Source: Povalibacter uvarum (GTDB lineage: Bacteria; Pseudomonadota; Gammaproteobacteria; Steroidobacterales; Steroidobacteraceae). Taken from it: 64,000 bases of DNA. The stretch is taken from NCBI RefSeq assembly GCF_014202975.1, contig NZ_JACHHZ010000001.1, forward strand, positions 310,001 through 374,000, read 5' to 3'. This document shows positions 35,398 to 44,602 of the stretch, piece after piece. How positions within the stretch are numbered: position 1 is the stretch's first letter; every line of letters begins with the position of its first letter. Position numbers and translations under genes: made by a program. The notes under the pieces are model-generated. The model was not told the origin of the DNA. It made no database searches and saw only the letters and a program-made list of their open reading frames with translations.

Positions 35398-38235
35398 TTA
35401 CGTATTCTCGCCCTTCAGCCGCCGCACCCGGCGTTCCTGTTCCTCGATCTGGGCGATCTCGCTGCGCCGGTCGGCGATGCGGCCACGTTCCTCTTCGACG
35501 ACGGCCGGAGGCGCGTTCGCCACGAAGTTCTGGTTGCTGAGCTTCGCCTCCGACTTGGCGATCTCCTGCACGATCTTCGCCTTGCGCTTGGCAAGTCGCG
35601 CGAGCTCCGCGTCCGGATCATCGATGAGGCTCGCCAGCGGCGCGTGGATCGTCTGGCCATCGATGAGTTGCATGGCCGTCGGCGGCAGCGCCGCCTCGTC
35701 TGCAATCGGCTGGATCTCGGTGACGTTCGCCAGGAAGCGGATCAGCGCGGCACTGCCTTCGATCAGTTTCCAGTCAGCGGCCGAGCTGGCCTTGATGAAC
35801 ACAGGGAACTGACGCGAGCGCGCGACGTCGAGTTGTCCACGGATCTGGCGCACGCCGAGGATGATGGCCTTGATCGGCGAAATGGCTTCCTCGGCCTCCT
35901 GGTCGATCGGGAAATCCGAGTCGAGCGGATAGCGCTGCAGCATGATCGTCTGCGGTGCCGGGTCGCGGGTTCGCGGGTTATCGTCGTCGAACCCGCGAAC
36001 CCGCGGCCCGGCACCGGACTGCCAGATCTCTTCAGTCACGAACGGCATGAGCGGGTGCAGGAGGCGCAGATACGCTTCCAGCACTTCGAGCAGCGTGCGT
36101 CGTGCGCCGCGCTTCTGGGCATCCGTCGACGCTTCCGATTGCAGTGCCGGCTTCGAGAGCTCGAGGTACCAGTCGCAGTACTCGTACCACGCGAATTCGT
36201 AGAGCTTCTGCGCGGCGAGGTCGAAGCGGTACTCGCCGAAGAGGCGCCGCACTTCTTCGACCGTCGAGCCGAGTCGCGAGCGGATCCAGCGATCGGGGAC
36301 CGAGTATTCCACCGGCTGGTTGTCGAAGCCGTTGTCGTGGCCTTCGGTGTTCATCAGAACGTAGCGCGCTGCATTCCACAGCTTGTTGCAGAAGTTCTTG
36401 TAGCCGTCGATGCGGCCGAGGTCGAAGCGGATGTCGCGACCCATCGTCGCCAGCGACGCGAAGGTGAATCGCAGCGCGTCCGTGCCGTAGGCGGGAATGC
36501 CTTCGGGGAACTGCTTGCGCGTCGCCTTCTCGATCTTGGCCTTCAGATGCGGCTGCATCAGCCCGGTGGTGCGCTTCGTCACCAGCGACTCGAGATCGAT
36601 GCCGTCGATGAGATCGAGCGGATCGATGATGTTGCCTTTCGACTTCGACATCTTGTCGCCGTTCTCATCGCGGATGAGGCCGGTGATGTAGATCTCCTTG
36701 AAAGGCACTTCGCCCGCGAACTTCATCCCCATCATGATCATGCGCGCGACCCAGAAGAAGATGATGTCGAAGCCCGTCACCAGAACCGTCGTCGGATAGA
36801 ACGTCTTCAGCGCCGCCGTCTGGTCGGGCCAGCCCAGCGTCGAGAACGGCCACAGTGCCGAGGAGAACCACGTATCCAGCACGTCGTCATCGCGTGTGAG
36901 CTTGACGTCGTTGCGGCCGAGGTTGCCCTGCGCCTGCTGGAGGGCATCGGTTTCCGAGCGCGCGACGTACACGTTGCCCTGGTCGTCGTACCACGCCGGA
37001 ATCTGGTGTCCCCACCACAGCTGGCGGCTGATGCACCAGTCCTGGATGTTGTGCATCCACTGGAAGTACGTTTTCGCCCAGTTGTCCGGCACGAACCTGA
37101 TACGGCCATCCTCGACCGCCTTGATCGCGGGCTCGGCCAGAGGCGCGATCCGCACGTACCACTGATCGGTGAGCCATGGCTCGAGAATGGCGCCGCTGCG
37201 GTCGCCGCGCGGGACCGGCAGCGAGTGAGGCTCGATCTTCTCGACGAGACCCTGCGCTTCGAGCGCGGCGACGATTTGCTTGCGGGCTTCGAAACGGTCC
37301 AGGCCGCGATACTCCGCGGGCACCTCGTCGTTCATCGCTGCATTGGCATCGAAGACGTTGATGAGCGGCAGGCTGTGGCGCTTGCCGATCTCATAGTCGT
37401 TGAAGTCGTGTCCCGGCGTGATCTTGACGCAGCCCGAGCCGAAGGCCGGGTCGACGTAGTCGTCGCCAATGACGGGGATCAGTCGATCGGTCAGAGGCAG
37501 GTGGATCTTCTTGCCGATCAGGTGGCGATAACGCTCGTCTTCCGGATGAACGGCAACGGCTGTATCGCCGAGCATGGTTTCCGGGCGGGTCGTTGCGACC
37601 ACCAGATGACCCGAACCGTCGGACAGCGGATAGCGCAGATGCCAGAGGCTGCCCTGTTCCTGTTCAGCAAGCACTTCGAGATCGGAAAGGGCGGTGTGCA
37701 GCACCGGATCCCAGTTCACGAGCCGTTTGCCGCGATAGATGAGGCCGTCTTCATACAGACGCACGAAGACTTCGGTGACGGCGACGGAGAGGCCCTCGTC
37801 CATCGTGAAGCGATCGCGCGACCAGTCGACGGAATTGCCGAGGCGTCGTTCCTGGCGGGAGATCGTGTCACCCGACTGCGCCTTCCATTGCCACACGCGT
37901 TCGACGAACGCGTCGCGGCCAATGTCGCGACGATGGATGCCTTCCGCGTTGAGCTGGCGTTCGACCACCATCTGCGTCGCAATGCCGGCGTGATCGGTGC
38001 CGGGCTGCCAGAGCGTCTTGTCGCCTTCCATGCGGTGGAGGCGGGTCAATGCGTCCATGAGCGTGTGCTGGAACGCGTGCCCCATGTGCAGCGTGCCCGT
38101 CACGTTGGGCGGCGGAATCATGATGCAGTACGACTTGCCGGTGCCGCCGCTCTCGCGGGGGGCGAACCAGCCATTTTCCTCCCACCGCTCGTAGATGCGC
38201 TGTTCGATATCGCGGGGGGTGTAAGTCTTTTCCAT
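35398..38235 (-). CDS. valS: Valyl-tRNA synthetase
   Basis: Charges tRNA-Val and edits mis-activated Thr. About 945 residues from ATG 38235. HMGH is near 47-50, the editing domain has [24 protein letters not shown] is near 526-530, and a C-terminal coiled coil covers about 880-945. Residues about 741-761, between EEIWQ and TIMLQRYP, are encoded by a perfect-looking palindrome and are about 10 residues longer than the E. coli loop. A TATAAT -10 lies on the minus strand at 38272-38277. The frame is open farther upstream, without homology. Confidence 0.97.
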   Translation of the reverse strand: MEKTYTPRDIEQRIYERWEENGWFAPRESGGTGKSYCIMIPPPNVTGTLHMGHAFQHTLMDALTRLHRMEGDKTLWQPGTDHAGIATQMVVERQLNAEGIHRRDIGRDAFVERVWQWKAQSGDTISRQERRLGNSVDWSRDRFTMDEGLSVAVTEVFVRLYEDGLIYRGKRLVNWDPVLHTALSDLEVLAEQEQGSLWHLRYPLSDGSGHLVVATTRPETMLGDTAVAVHPEDERYRHLIGKKIHLPLTDRLIPVIGDDYVDPAFGSGCVKITPGHDFNDYEIGKRHSLPLINVFDANAAMNDEVPAEYRGLDRFEARKQIVAALEAQGLVEKIEPHSLPVPRGDRSGAILEPWLTDQWYVRIAPLAEPAIKAVEDGRIRFVPDNWAKTYFQWMHNIQDWCISRQLWWGHQIPAWYDDQGNVYVARSETDALQQAQGNLGRNDVKLTRDDDVLDTWFSSALWPFSTLGWPDQTAALKTFYPTTVLVTGFDIIFFWVARMIMMGMKFAGEVPFKEIYITGLIRDENGDKMSKSKGNIIDPLDLIDGIDLESLVTKRTTGLMQPHLKAKIEKATRKQFPEGIPAYGTDALRFTFASLATMGRDIRFDLGRIDGYKNFCNKLWNAARYVLMNTEGHDNGFDNQPVEYSVPDRWIRSRLGSTVEEVRRLFGEYRFDLAAQKLYEFAWYEYCDWYLELSKPALQSEASTDAQKRGARRTLLEVLEAYLRLLHPLMPFVTEEIWQSGAGPRVRGFDDDNPRTRDPAPQTIMLQRYPLDSDFPIDQEAEEAISPIKAIILGVRQIRGQLDVARSRQFPVFIKASSAADWKLIEGSAALIRFLANVTEIQPIADEAALPPTAMQLIDGQTIHAPLASLIDDPDAELARLAKRKAKIVQEIAKSEAKLSNQNFVANAPPAVVEEERGRIADRRSEIAQIEEQERRVRRLKGENT
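35955..36014. repeat. Palindromic element translated in frame inside valS
   Basis: Arms 35955-35979 and 35990-36014 are reverse complements at 24 of 25 positions, with a 10-nt loop. Each arm contains 8-nt units of the CGCGGGTT type. The element is read through in the valS frame and encodes a charged Pro/Arg/Asp-rich loop. Such long perfect pairing is not expected from coding constraint, so it looks like an inserted mobile palindrome. Confidence 0.8.
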
Positions 38236-38356
38236 GGGAATCGGGAGCGGGAGACGCGAAAAGGGGCGGCGATTATAGCGGACGAGGGCGGGCGACTGGC
38301 CGTCTGCCGGGCACGACGGTGGGCAGGCCCGGTATTGCCCCTCATACTTCCCGGCG

Positions 38357-39118
38357 ATGACACCCCTCGAACTCTTTCTGGCCGCGCTTGCAGCCGCGGG
38401 GGCGGGCGCTATCAATGCGCTCGCGGGCGGCGGAACGCTGATCAGTTTTCCCGCCCTGCTGGCCATGGGGGTTCCGCCGGTCATGGCGAACGTGACCAAT
38501 GCCGTGGCGCTTTCGCCGGGCTATTTCGGTGCGACGCTCGCTCAGTGGAAGAATCTGCGGGGGCAGCGCCGGCGACTCTGGATCTGTGTCCCGGCAGCCA
38601 TCATCGGAGGGCTCGCGGGCGGAGTGATCCTGCTGCACACGCACGAGCGAACCTTCCAGTCGCTGGTGCCCTACATGCTGTTCGCAGCGTCGCTGCTGCT
38701 GGCGCTGCAGAACAAGGTCCGCGATGCGGTCGTGAAGCGGCTTGCCGATCCCGGGCACGCGAAGCGCGATCCGCTCATCGTTGCCATTCCGGTCCTGCTC
38801 GCGGGAATCTACGGCGGCTTCTTCACAGCGGGGATGAGTGTCATCGTGCTGGCGGTGCTGGGCTCGATGCTCGACGATTCGCTGACGCGACTGAACGCAC
38901 TGAAGCAGGCAATCGCTTTCTGCGTGAACATCGCCGCTGCGGTGTTCTTCCTGTTCTCCGGGAAAGTAATCTGGATCGTCGCCGCGGCAATGGCCGTCGG
39001 CGCGCTCATCGGCGGCGCAGCCGGCGGCCGGTTGGCGGGGAGCATGAAGCCCGACACGCTGCGCTGGATCGTCGTGAGCGTCGGCTTCGCGTTGGCTGTT
39101 TATTACTGGATCAGGTGA
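38357..39118 (+). CDS. TSUP-family (TauE/SafE) membrane permease
   Basis: A 253-residue membrane protein with about eight helices. [21 protein letters not shown] at the N-terminus is the G-G-G-x-L-x-x-P-x-L TSUP motif, repeated in the second half as [23 protein letters not shown] proteins export sulfite, sulfoacetate or related anions; the substrate here is unknown. It is divergent from valS and followed after 3 nt by a thioesterase gene. Confidence 0.9.
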   Translation: MTPLELFLAALAAAGAGAINALAGGGTLISFPALLAMGVPPVMANVTNAVALSPGYFGATLAQWKNLRGQRRRLWICVPAAIIGGLAGGVILLHTHERTFQSLVPYMLFAASLLLALQNKVRDAVVKRLADPGHAKRDPLIVAIPVLLAGIYGGFFTAGMSVIVLAVLGSMLDDSLTRLNALKQAIAFCVNIAAAVFFLFSGKVIWIVAAAMAVGALIGGAAGGRLAGSMKPDTLRWIVVSVGFALAVYYWIR

Positions 39119-39121
39119 GTC

Positions 39122-39574
39122 GTGTCCGAGGAACGGTTTCGCTACTTTCTGCGTGTACGTTACGGCGAGTGCGACGCGCAGAAAGTCGTCTTCAATGCAC
39201 GCTATGCCGACTACGTGGATCTGGCGACGGCGGAACTGCTGCGTGCTCTTGGTTATGAGCACGAAATACAGACGGCTGAACTGGACTACCAGCTCGTCAA
39301 GCAGACGATCGAGTGGAAAGCGCCCGCGCGCTATGACCAGGTCCTCGAAGTCTCAGTCGCGGCGAAGCATCTCGGGAATACGTCGTTCACGCTCGCGACC
39401 GAGTTCCGGATCGCGGGAGAGGAAAGGGTCATCGCCACCGCCGAGACGGTCTATGTCCATGTCGACACGCACACACTGCAGAAGCAGGCTTTGCCGCGGC
39501 AATTCCGTGATGCGCTCACGCGAGGCGCGAGCGGAGTGGCGATCGATCACGCGGGGTGGGCCGCGAGCAGGTGA
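39122..39574 (+). CDS. Hotdog-fold acyl-CoA thioesterase (4-HBT family)
   Basis: A 150-residue hotdog protein of the YbgC/4-hydroxybenzoyl-CoA thioesterase group. RVRYGECDAQKVVFNARYADY carries the catalytic Asp (of ECDAQ) and the helix-start motif. ETVYVHVDTHTLQ is the final strand. The start is GTG 39122, almost abutting the TSUP gene, so the two probably form a unit. The acyl substrate is not evident. Confidence 0.85.
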   Translation: MSEERFRYFLRVRYGECDAQKVVFNARYADYVDLATAELLRALGYEHEIQTAELDYQLVKQTIEWKAPARYDQVLEVSVAAKHLGNTSFTLATEFRIAGEERVIATAETVYVHVDTHTLQKQALPRQFRDALTRGASGVAIDHAGWAASR

Positions 39575-39602
39575 GGTCGGCGCGCTGTGGCGAATTCAGT
39601 GA

Positions 39603-40034
39603 CTAGAGGTTGTGCGACTCCAGCTCGCACCCGCGCTCCCGATAAGCCTTGTACCGTTCTCTCGACAGCCGCTTGTTCTCCGGATCGACATCGACGATTT
39701 CCGCGATCCGTTCGAAGCTCTCGACTTCGGTCGGCAGCGCATTGGTGAGATTGATCAGCAGTTGCCGGTGAGTGGAGGGCGGCGGCGCATCGCCGAGCAA
39801 TACAGCCACGCGCTCGTGCGTGGCTGCGTCGCCGTGCAGGACTTCATGCGGAATGAAGCTGCGCTCGTTGAACGTCCACAGCATGTCGTCGAGTCGCTGG
39901 GCGTCAGCGAGCGAGCCGGTCTGAACATAGACACGGATGTTCTGGTCGAACGCCTTCTCGACCAGCCGGCACGCGATGCGCAACCGCGCATCGGGGCCTT
40001 CCTGCGACAGCACGTAGAAATCGACCCGGCTCAT
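39603..40034 (-). CDS. holC: DNA polymerase III subunit chi
   Basis: A 143-residue clamp-loader accessory protein that links the polymerase to SSB. Family motifs: VDFYVLS at the start, RIACRLVEKAFDQNIRVYVQT, LDDMLWTFNERSFIPHEV and PVLLGD-like VAVLLGDAPPP. It lies between pepA and valS as usual, but a TSUP and a thioesterase gene on the other strand are inserted between holC and valS. Confidence 0.94.
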   Translation of the reverse strand: MSRVDFYVLSQEGPDARLRIACRLVEKAFDQNIRVYVQTGSLADAQRLDDMLWTFNERSFIPHEVLHGDAATHERVAVLLGDAPPPSTHRQLLINLTNALPTEVESFERIAEIVDVDPENKRLSRERYKAYRERGCELESHNL

Positions 40035-40055
40035 GATTCGTCAGCTGTCATTCCT

Positions 40056-40069
40056 AACCGCCAACCGCT
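40056..40069. repeat. Two heptamers (AACCGCC, AACCGCT) after pepA
   Basis: Two exact units of the family found at 8484-8511 and 17019-17046. They lie 3 nt beyond the pepA stop codon, in the 37-nt gap before holC. On the minus strand they are followed by GGAATGA and CAGCTGA, which keep the 7-nt rhythm. Confidence 0.5.
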
Positions 40070-40071
40070 GT

Positions 40072-41562
40072 TCACTTCTTCTTGTTCAGCAGATAGTCGA
40101 CGAGCAGCGGCACCGGACGGCCCGTGCTCGATTTCTGCGAGCCTGACTGATATGCCGTGCCCGCCACGTCGAGGTGAGCCCAGCGCAAGCCGTCGGTGAA
40201 CTTGGCGAGGAAGCATGCGGCGGTGATGGCGCCGCCTTCGCGGCCTGCGACGTTGGCCATGTCCGCGAAGTTGCTCTTCAGCCCCTCGGCCCATTCTTCG
40301 CCGATCGGCATGGGCCACGCGCGATCGTCGGCACGCTTGCCGGCTTCGGCGAGGTCCTTGCTGAGTTCTTCGTCATTGCTGAATAGACCCGAGACGTGAT
40401 TGCCGAGGGCGATCACGCAGGCGCCGGTCAGCGTTGCGATGTCGATGATGGTGTCGGGCTTGAAGCGGCGCGCGTACGTGATCGCGTCGCACAGGATCAG
40501 CCGGCCTTCCGCATCCGTGTTCAGGACCTCGATCGTCTGGCCCGACATGCTCTTCACGATGTCGCCGGGCTTCGTGGCGAGGCCGCTCGGCATGTTCTCG
40601 CAGGCTGGAACGACGCCGACGACATTGATCGGCAATTCGAGTTCGGCGACCGACTTGAACGTACCGAGCACGCTCGCGGCACCGCTCATGTCGAACTTCA
40701 TTTCGTCCATGCCGGGCGGCGGCTTGAGCGAGATGCCGCCGGTATCGAACGTGACGCCCTTGCCCACGAGCACGACAGGAGCCTTGCTGCGCTCGGCGCC
40801 GTAGTACTCGAGGACGATGAGGCGGGCGGGTTCTTCCGTGCCAGCGGTGACTGAAAGGAACGATCCCATCTTCAGTTTGCGGCAGTCCGCCTCGTTCAGG
40901 ATGCGGGTCTTGATCTTGCGATGCTCGCGGGAGAGCGCCTTGGCTGCATTGGCGAGATAGGAAGGAGTGCAGACGTTCGCGGGCTGATTGGCGAGATCAC
41001 GCATCAGGGACATGCCGGCCACGATGCCGCGGCCATGCTCGAGGCCGCGCTCGACACTGCCGCGATCGCCGCGGCTCGCCGCGGCAACCCCGAAACGGGT
41101 GAGTTTCGATTTCGCGCGCCTGGCGGTCGTCTTGTGGTCGGGGATGCGATACGCCGAATTGCCGGCCACTTCGGCAGCGATGCGGGCGAGCGCGTAGCTG
41201 TCCGCTTCGGTGACGGCCTCGAGTGACAGGTAGCTGATCGCCTCGCGTGCCGCCGTCTTGCCGATGGCAATGAGTGCCGAGTTCAGTGCCCGACGATATT
41301 GCTTGCGGCCCAGGCCGCTCTTCGAGCCCAGACCGACGACCACGACGCGCTCGACGGGACCCGCGCCCAGATCGGACAAAGTCACCACGTCACCCGCTTT
41401 ACCCTGCAGATCGCCCTTCTTGACCAGGCGAGCAATGCGCCCGCCGATCCGGCCGTCGATTTCCGCGGCAGCGTCGGTCAGCACGCCTTTGTCGTACACG
41501 CCGACGATCGCGCATTCAGTGCGCTGGCGCGCAGGCGAAGTGCTGGTCGCAAAGAAATCCAT
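40072..41562 (-). CDS. pepA: Leucyl aminopeptidase
   Basis: Cytosolic M17 metallo-exopeptidase, 496 residues; in E. coli PepA is also a DNA-binding protein for Xer recombination and carAB control. The C-terminal catalytic domain has VGKGVTFDTGGISLKP, the NTDAEGRLIL signature, and metal ligands Lys, Asp and Glu in these. GAGG precedes the ATG at a good distance. It is divergent from lptF, as in most gammaproteobacteria. Confidence 0.96.
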   Translation of the reverse strand: MDFFATSTSPARQRTECAIVGVYDKGVLTDAAAEIDGRIGGRIARLVKKGDLQGKAGDVVTLSDLGAGPVERVVVVGLGSKSGLGRKQYRRALNSALIAIGKTAAREAISYLSLEAVTEADSYALARIAAEVAGNSAYRIPDHKTTARRAKSKLTRFGVAAASRGDRGSVERGLEHGRGIVAGMSLMRDLANQPANVCTPSYLANAAKALSREHRKIKTRILNEADCRKLKMGSFLSVTAGTEEPARLIVLEYYGAERSKAPVVLVGKGVTFDTGGISLKPPPGMDEMKFDMSGAASVLGTFKSVAELELPINVVGVVPACENMPSGLATKPGDIVKSMSGQTIEVLNTDAEGRLILCDAITYARRFKPDTIIDIATLTGACVIALGNHVSGLFSNDEELSKDLAEAGKRADDRAWPMPIGEEWAEGLKSNFADMANVAGREGGAITAACFLAKFTDGLRWAHLDVAGTAYQSGSQKSSTGRPVPLLVDYLLNKKK

Positions 41563-41788
41563 GGGCAGTCCTCTTCAGTGGTTTACGCGGGCGGGCCGCG
41601 TCGCTTAACTTATGCGCAAGCCCGCGTGCTATGCCGATCCGCATCGTGACGCCGGTGTCAGAGAGATCGCTTCGGGGATCGCCCAGGGCATCGTGAGGGA
41701 TCATTTGAACGCGGGCGTAGTCTACCCGATTCGGTCGACCCGGGCCGCCCGGGCCCGAGGCGAGATCAGGACTTTCGAGGTACGGGCA

Positions 41789-42925
41789 CTGCGCACGCTT
41801 GATCGCTATATCTTCCGCGAGGTCGCCATCACCTGGATCGCGGTGACGGTGGTGCTGCTCGCCATCCTGCTGGCCAATCAGCTCGCGCGGGTGCTTTCGC
41901 AGGCCGCTGCGAACGATTTTCCCCGCGAGGTCGTATTCGCGCTCATCGGACTGACGACCACCGGCAACCTGTCGGTGATCATGCCCATCGGTTTCTTCCT
42001 GGCCATCATGCTGGGCCTCGGCCGGCTCTATCACGAGAGCGAGATGGCGGCGATCCAGTCGTGCGGCGTGGGCCCTTCGGGATTGTTTCGTCCGATCGCG
42101 GTGCTGTGCGTCGTCATCGTCGGGTTGCTGGCGTGGCTGTCCTTCGTCGCCATTCCATCGGCCAGCGCCCGTGCGCAGGCGATCCGGGCCGAGGCATTGC
42201 GTGAAGCGCAGTTCGGGTTGCTGGAACCGGGACGATTCCGTCCCTTCGCGGGCGGCAGCGTAATGGTCTACGCGGAACGTGTGGACAGTAACGGCGTACT
42301 GCACAACGTGAACGTCTTCGTCGAGCGCGACCGTGAGACGAACGGCGAAGTGCCGTTGACCAATGCAGCGAACCGGCCGCCGGGCCGCTTCGAGATCTGG
42401 ACGGCCACGCGAGCGGAACAGCGTGGCGCTGGTCAGGCCGAACAGACTTTCGTGCTCTACGACGGCGAACGGTTCGAGGGAGTGCCGGGCGAGGGCGAGT
42501 TCCGGATGATCAAGTTCAGCGAGGGTGGTATTCCGATCCGTCTCGGCGAACTGTCGAGCAAGGCGCCGAAGGCGGAAATGAAGACGACGGCGCAGCTACT
42601 GGCGTCGCGAAAGCTGGATGACAACGCAGAGTTTCACTGGCGCCTCGCTGTGCCGGTGAGCGCCGTGATTCTGATGGCGCTGGCGATACCGCTCGCGAAG
42701 CTGCGGCCGCGACAGGGACGGTTTGGGCGGATCGGCATCGCGATCCTGGTCTACTTCCTGTATCAGCAATCGCTCGTTGCCGCGCGCACGTGGCTGGAAG
42801 AGGGGGTCGTGCCGCCGGGCGTCGGCCTGTGGTGGGTGCATGCGATCGCGCTCTGCGGTGCTGCCTGGTTGCTGACTCGCGAATATCCCGTTGCACGGGC
42901 GCGCGCTGTCGCGGTGGGGGCCTGA
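41789..42925 (+). CDS. lptF: LPS export permease LptF
   Basis: Inner-membrane permease subunit of the LptB2FG transporter. The open frame begins far upstream (ATG 41612), but the first about 58 residues have no resemblance to LptF. Homology begins at LDRYIFREV. No ATG, GTG or TTG lies close to that point; the nearest are TTG 41705 and GTG 41693. CTG 41789 has GAGG 8 nt upstream and gives the family length, so it is proposed tentatively. Six membrane helices flank a periplasmic jelly-roll region (about 130-260). Confidence 0.9.
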   Translation: MRTLDRYIFREVAITWIAVTVVLLAILLANQLARVLSQAAANDFPREVVFALIGLTTTGNLSVIMPIGFFLAIMLGLGRLYHESEMAAIQSCGVGPSGLFRPIAVLCVVIVGLLAWLSFVAIPSASARAQAIRAEALREAQFGLLEPGRFRPFAGGSVMVYAERVDSNGVLHNVNVFVERDRETNGEVPLTNAANRPPGRFEIWTATRAEQRGAGQAEQTFVLYDGERFEGVPGEGEFRMIKFSEGGIPIRLGELSSKAPKAEMKTTAQLLASRKLDDNAEFHWRLAVPVSAVILMALAIPLAKLRPRQGRFGRIGIAILVYFLYQQSLVAARTWLEEGVVPPGVGLWWVHAIALCGAAWLLTREYPVARARAVAVGA

Positions 42926-42927
42926 TC

Positions 42928-43995
42928 GTGTCGGTCCTATCGCGCTATGTGATGCGGGCAGTGATCGGCTACACGCTGCTCGTCTTGCTCGTTCTGTGCG
43001 TGCTGAGCGGCCTGTACATGCTCATCACCGAGCAGGACGACATCGGCACGGGTAACTACTCGGCGACCAGTGCACTGCTCTTCGTCGCGCTCAATCTCGG
43101 GCAGACCGCCTTCGACATGCTGCCGATCGCTTCGCTGATCGGATCGCTGCTCTCTCTGGGGAATCTTTCACGCTCGCTCGAACTGGTTGTCATCCGGGCG
43201 GCCGGCGTTTCGGTGGCGCGAATCGCGACGTGGGTTCTTGGAGCGGGTGTGGTGCTGATGGGGCTTACGTGGGTGCTTGGCGAATACCTCGCACCGCAGA
43301 TGGAGCAGTACGCACGCGAGATGAAAACCTTCCAGAAGTTCCAGGACTACAGCATGGCCGGCAATCGCGGCGCCTGGGCGAAGGACGGCGACACGATCTT
43401 CTCGGTGCAGCGGCAGAGCGCGGACAGGAGCTACGGCGGCGTGTACGTTTTCCAGTTCGATGCGCAGCGACGGTTGCGCAGCATCGGCCGCGCCACCAGT
43501 GCGAGTATCGACGACAACAACCGGTGGGAGCTGTCCGACTTTCGCGAATCGCGTGTCGAGGACGACCGGATCATCCCGACGCACCAGGCATCGACGACGC
43601 TCGAAACGAACCTGTCCGCCGAGTTCCTCGGACTCGCAGCCGTCAAGCCGGACTCGATGCCGGTTCGCGGTCTGATCAGCTATGTCGGTCACTTGAAGCG
43701 CAACGGCCTCGATGCACGCACGGCGGAGACGGCGCTGTGGGCACGCATCGCCCGAACGATCGCCGTATCGATCATCGTCGTCCTGGCGGTGCCGTTCGCC
43801 TTCGGGCCGATGCGTTCGACTGGAACGGGAGCCCGCACAGTCGTCGGCATCATGATCGGCGTCGTGTTCCTGCTGCTGGCGAAGTTGATGGACAGCAGCG
43901 GCGCACTGTTCGATCTGCCGCCGATCGTGGTGGGATGGACGCCGACAGTCGTGCTGGCGCTCGTCACCAGTATCGTGGTGGCGCGTGTCCGCTAA
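42928..43995 (+). CDS. lptG: LPS export permease LptG
   Basis: Partner of LptF in LPS extraction from the inner membrane. About 355 residues from GTG 42928, 2 nt after the lptF stop. The N-terminal LSRYVMRAVIGYTLLVLLVL helix and GNLSRSLELVVIRAAGVSVAR coupling-helix region are typical. A periplasmic domain covers about 130-260, with three final helices. The lptF-lptG order and coupling are the conserved arrangement. Confidence 0.94.
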   Translation: MSVLSRYVMRAVIGYTLLVLLVLCVLSGLYMLITEQDDIGTGNYSATSALLFVALNLGQTAFDMLPIASLIGSLLSLGNLSRSLELVVIRAAGVSVARIATWVLGAGVVLMGLTWVLGEYLAPQMEQYAREMKTFQKFQDYSMAGNRGAWAKDGDTIFSVQRQSADRSYGGVYVFQFDAQRRLRSIGRATSASIDDNNRWELSDFRESRVEDDRIIPTHQASTTLETNLSAEFLGLAAVKPDSMPVRGLISYVGHLKRNGLDARTAETALWARIARTIAVSIIVVLAVPFAFGPMRSTGTGARTVVGIMIGVVFLLLAKLMDSSGALFDLPPIVVGWTPTVVLALVTSIVVARVR

Positions 43996-44001
43996 CTCGC
44001 T

Positions 44002-44562
44002 ATGTCCGTGAACGACGCAATATCCGATTCCAATCCCGCCCTACCTGGCAGTGCTGGTGTGCTGCGGCGGGTGATGGCAATGGTCTACGACCTGCTTCCC
44101 ATGATGGCGATCGGGGTTGTGGTGACGTTTGCGTTTCTGCCCTTCCTGAACGGCCGTAGATTTATTCCCGCTGAAGTCGGGGCACTGGCCTATCTGCATC
44201 GGGGGCTTGTCCTTGCAGCGGCGGCGGGGTTCTTCATCTATTTCTGGACGACGCGCGGCCAGACCATCGGAATGATGGCCTGGCGGTTGCGTGTTCAGCG
44301 AGCGGACGGCTCGCTGATCGACTGGAAGCAGGGCGCGGCCCGTGTGCTATCCGTCATGGCGCTATGGGTGCCGTTCTTCGTCGGTAATGCGCTCTTCTGG
44401 GGACACTGGACGGACCGGACGGCGCGCGGGCTGGCGATCGCTGCTTCGCTGTTGCCGGTCGTATTCGCGTACGCATGGATCTGGATCGACCGCGACCGGC
44501 TCGCATGGCACGACCGTTGGACGGATACGCGCGTGACTGTGCTGCCGAAGCGCAAGAAGTAG
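44002..44562 (+). CDS. RDD-family membrane protein
   Basis: A 186-residue protein with about four hydrophobic helices. RRVMAMVYDLLPM holds the Arg-x-x-x-x-x-x-Asp part of the RDD signature, and RGQTIGMMAWRLRV plus AWHDRWTDTRV are the later conserved parts. RDD proteins are thought to be small transporters. It lies 6 nt after lptG and is probably the end of that operon. It converges with the DUF4340 gene. Confidence 0.85.
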   Translation: MSVNDAISDSNPALPGSAGVLRRVMAMVYDLLPMMAIGVVVTFAFLPFLNGRRFIPAEVGALAYLHRGLVLAAAAGFFIYFWTTRGQTIGMMAWRLRVQRADGSLIDWKQGAARVLSVMALWVPFFVGNALFWGHWTDRTARGLAIAASLLPVVFAYAWIWIDRDRLAWHDRWTDTRVTVLPKRKK

Positions 44563-44564
44563 CG

Positions 44565-44590
44565 GGCCCGACTGTATCGACAGACGGGCC
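44565..44590. terminator. Bidirectional terminator hairpin
   Basis: GGCCCG at 44565-44570 pairs with CGGGCC at 44585-44590, and CTGT pairs with ACAG inside around an ATCG loop. A single A-A mismatch interrupts the stem. It lies exactly between two converging genes. There is no T-run on either side, so its efficiency as an intrinsic terminator is uncertain. Confidence 0.55.
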
Positions 44591-44602
44591 TCGCAGGAGC
44601 CG

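Noticed and set aside
35377-39258. A very long open frame (about 1,290 codons) on the plus strand opposite valS
   Set aside because: It is the antisense shadow of valS in GC-rich DNA. The valS frame has full family homology, and the antisense product has Arg/His/Asp-rich low-complexity text with no recognisable domain.
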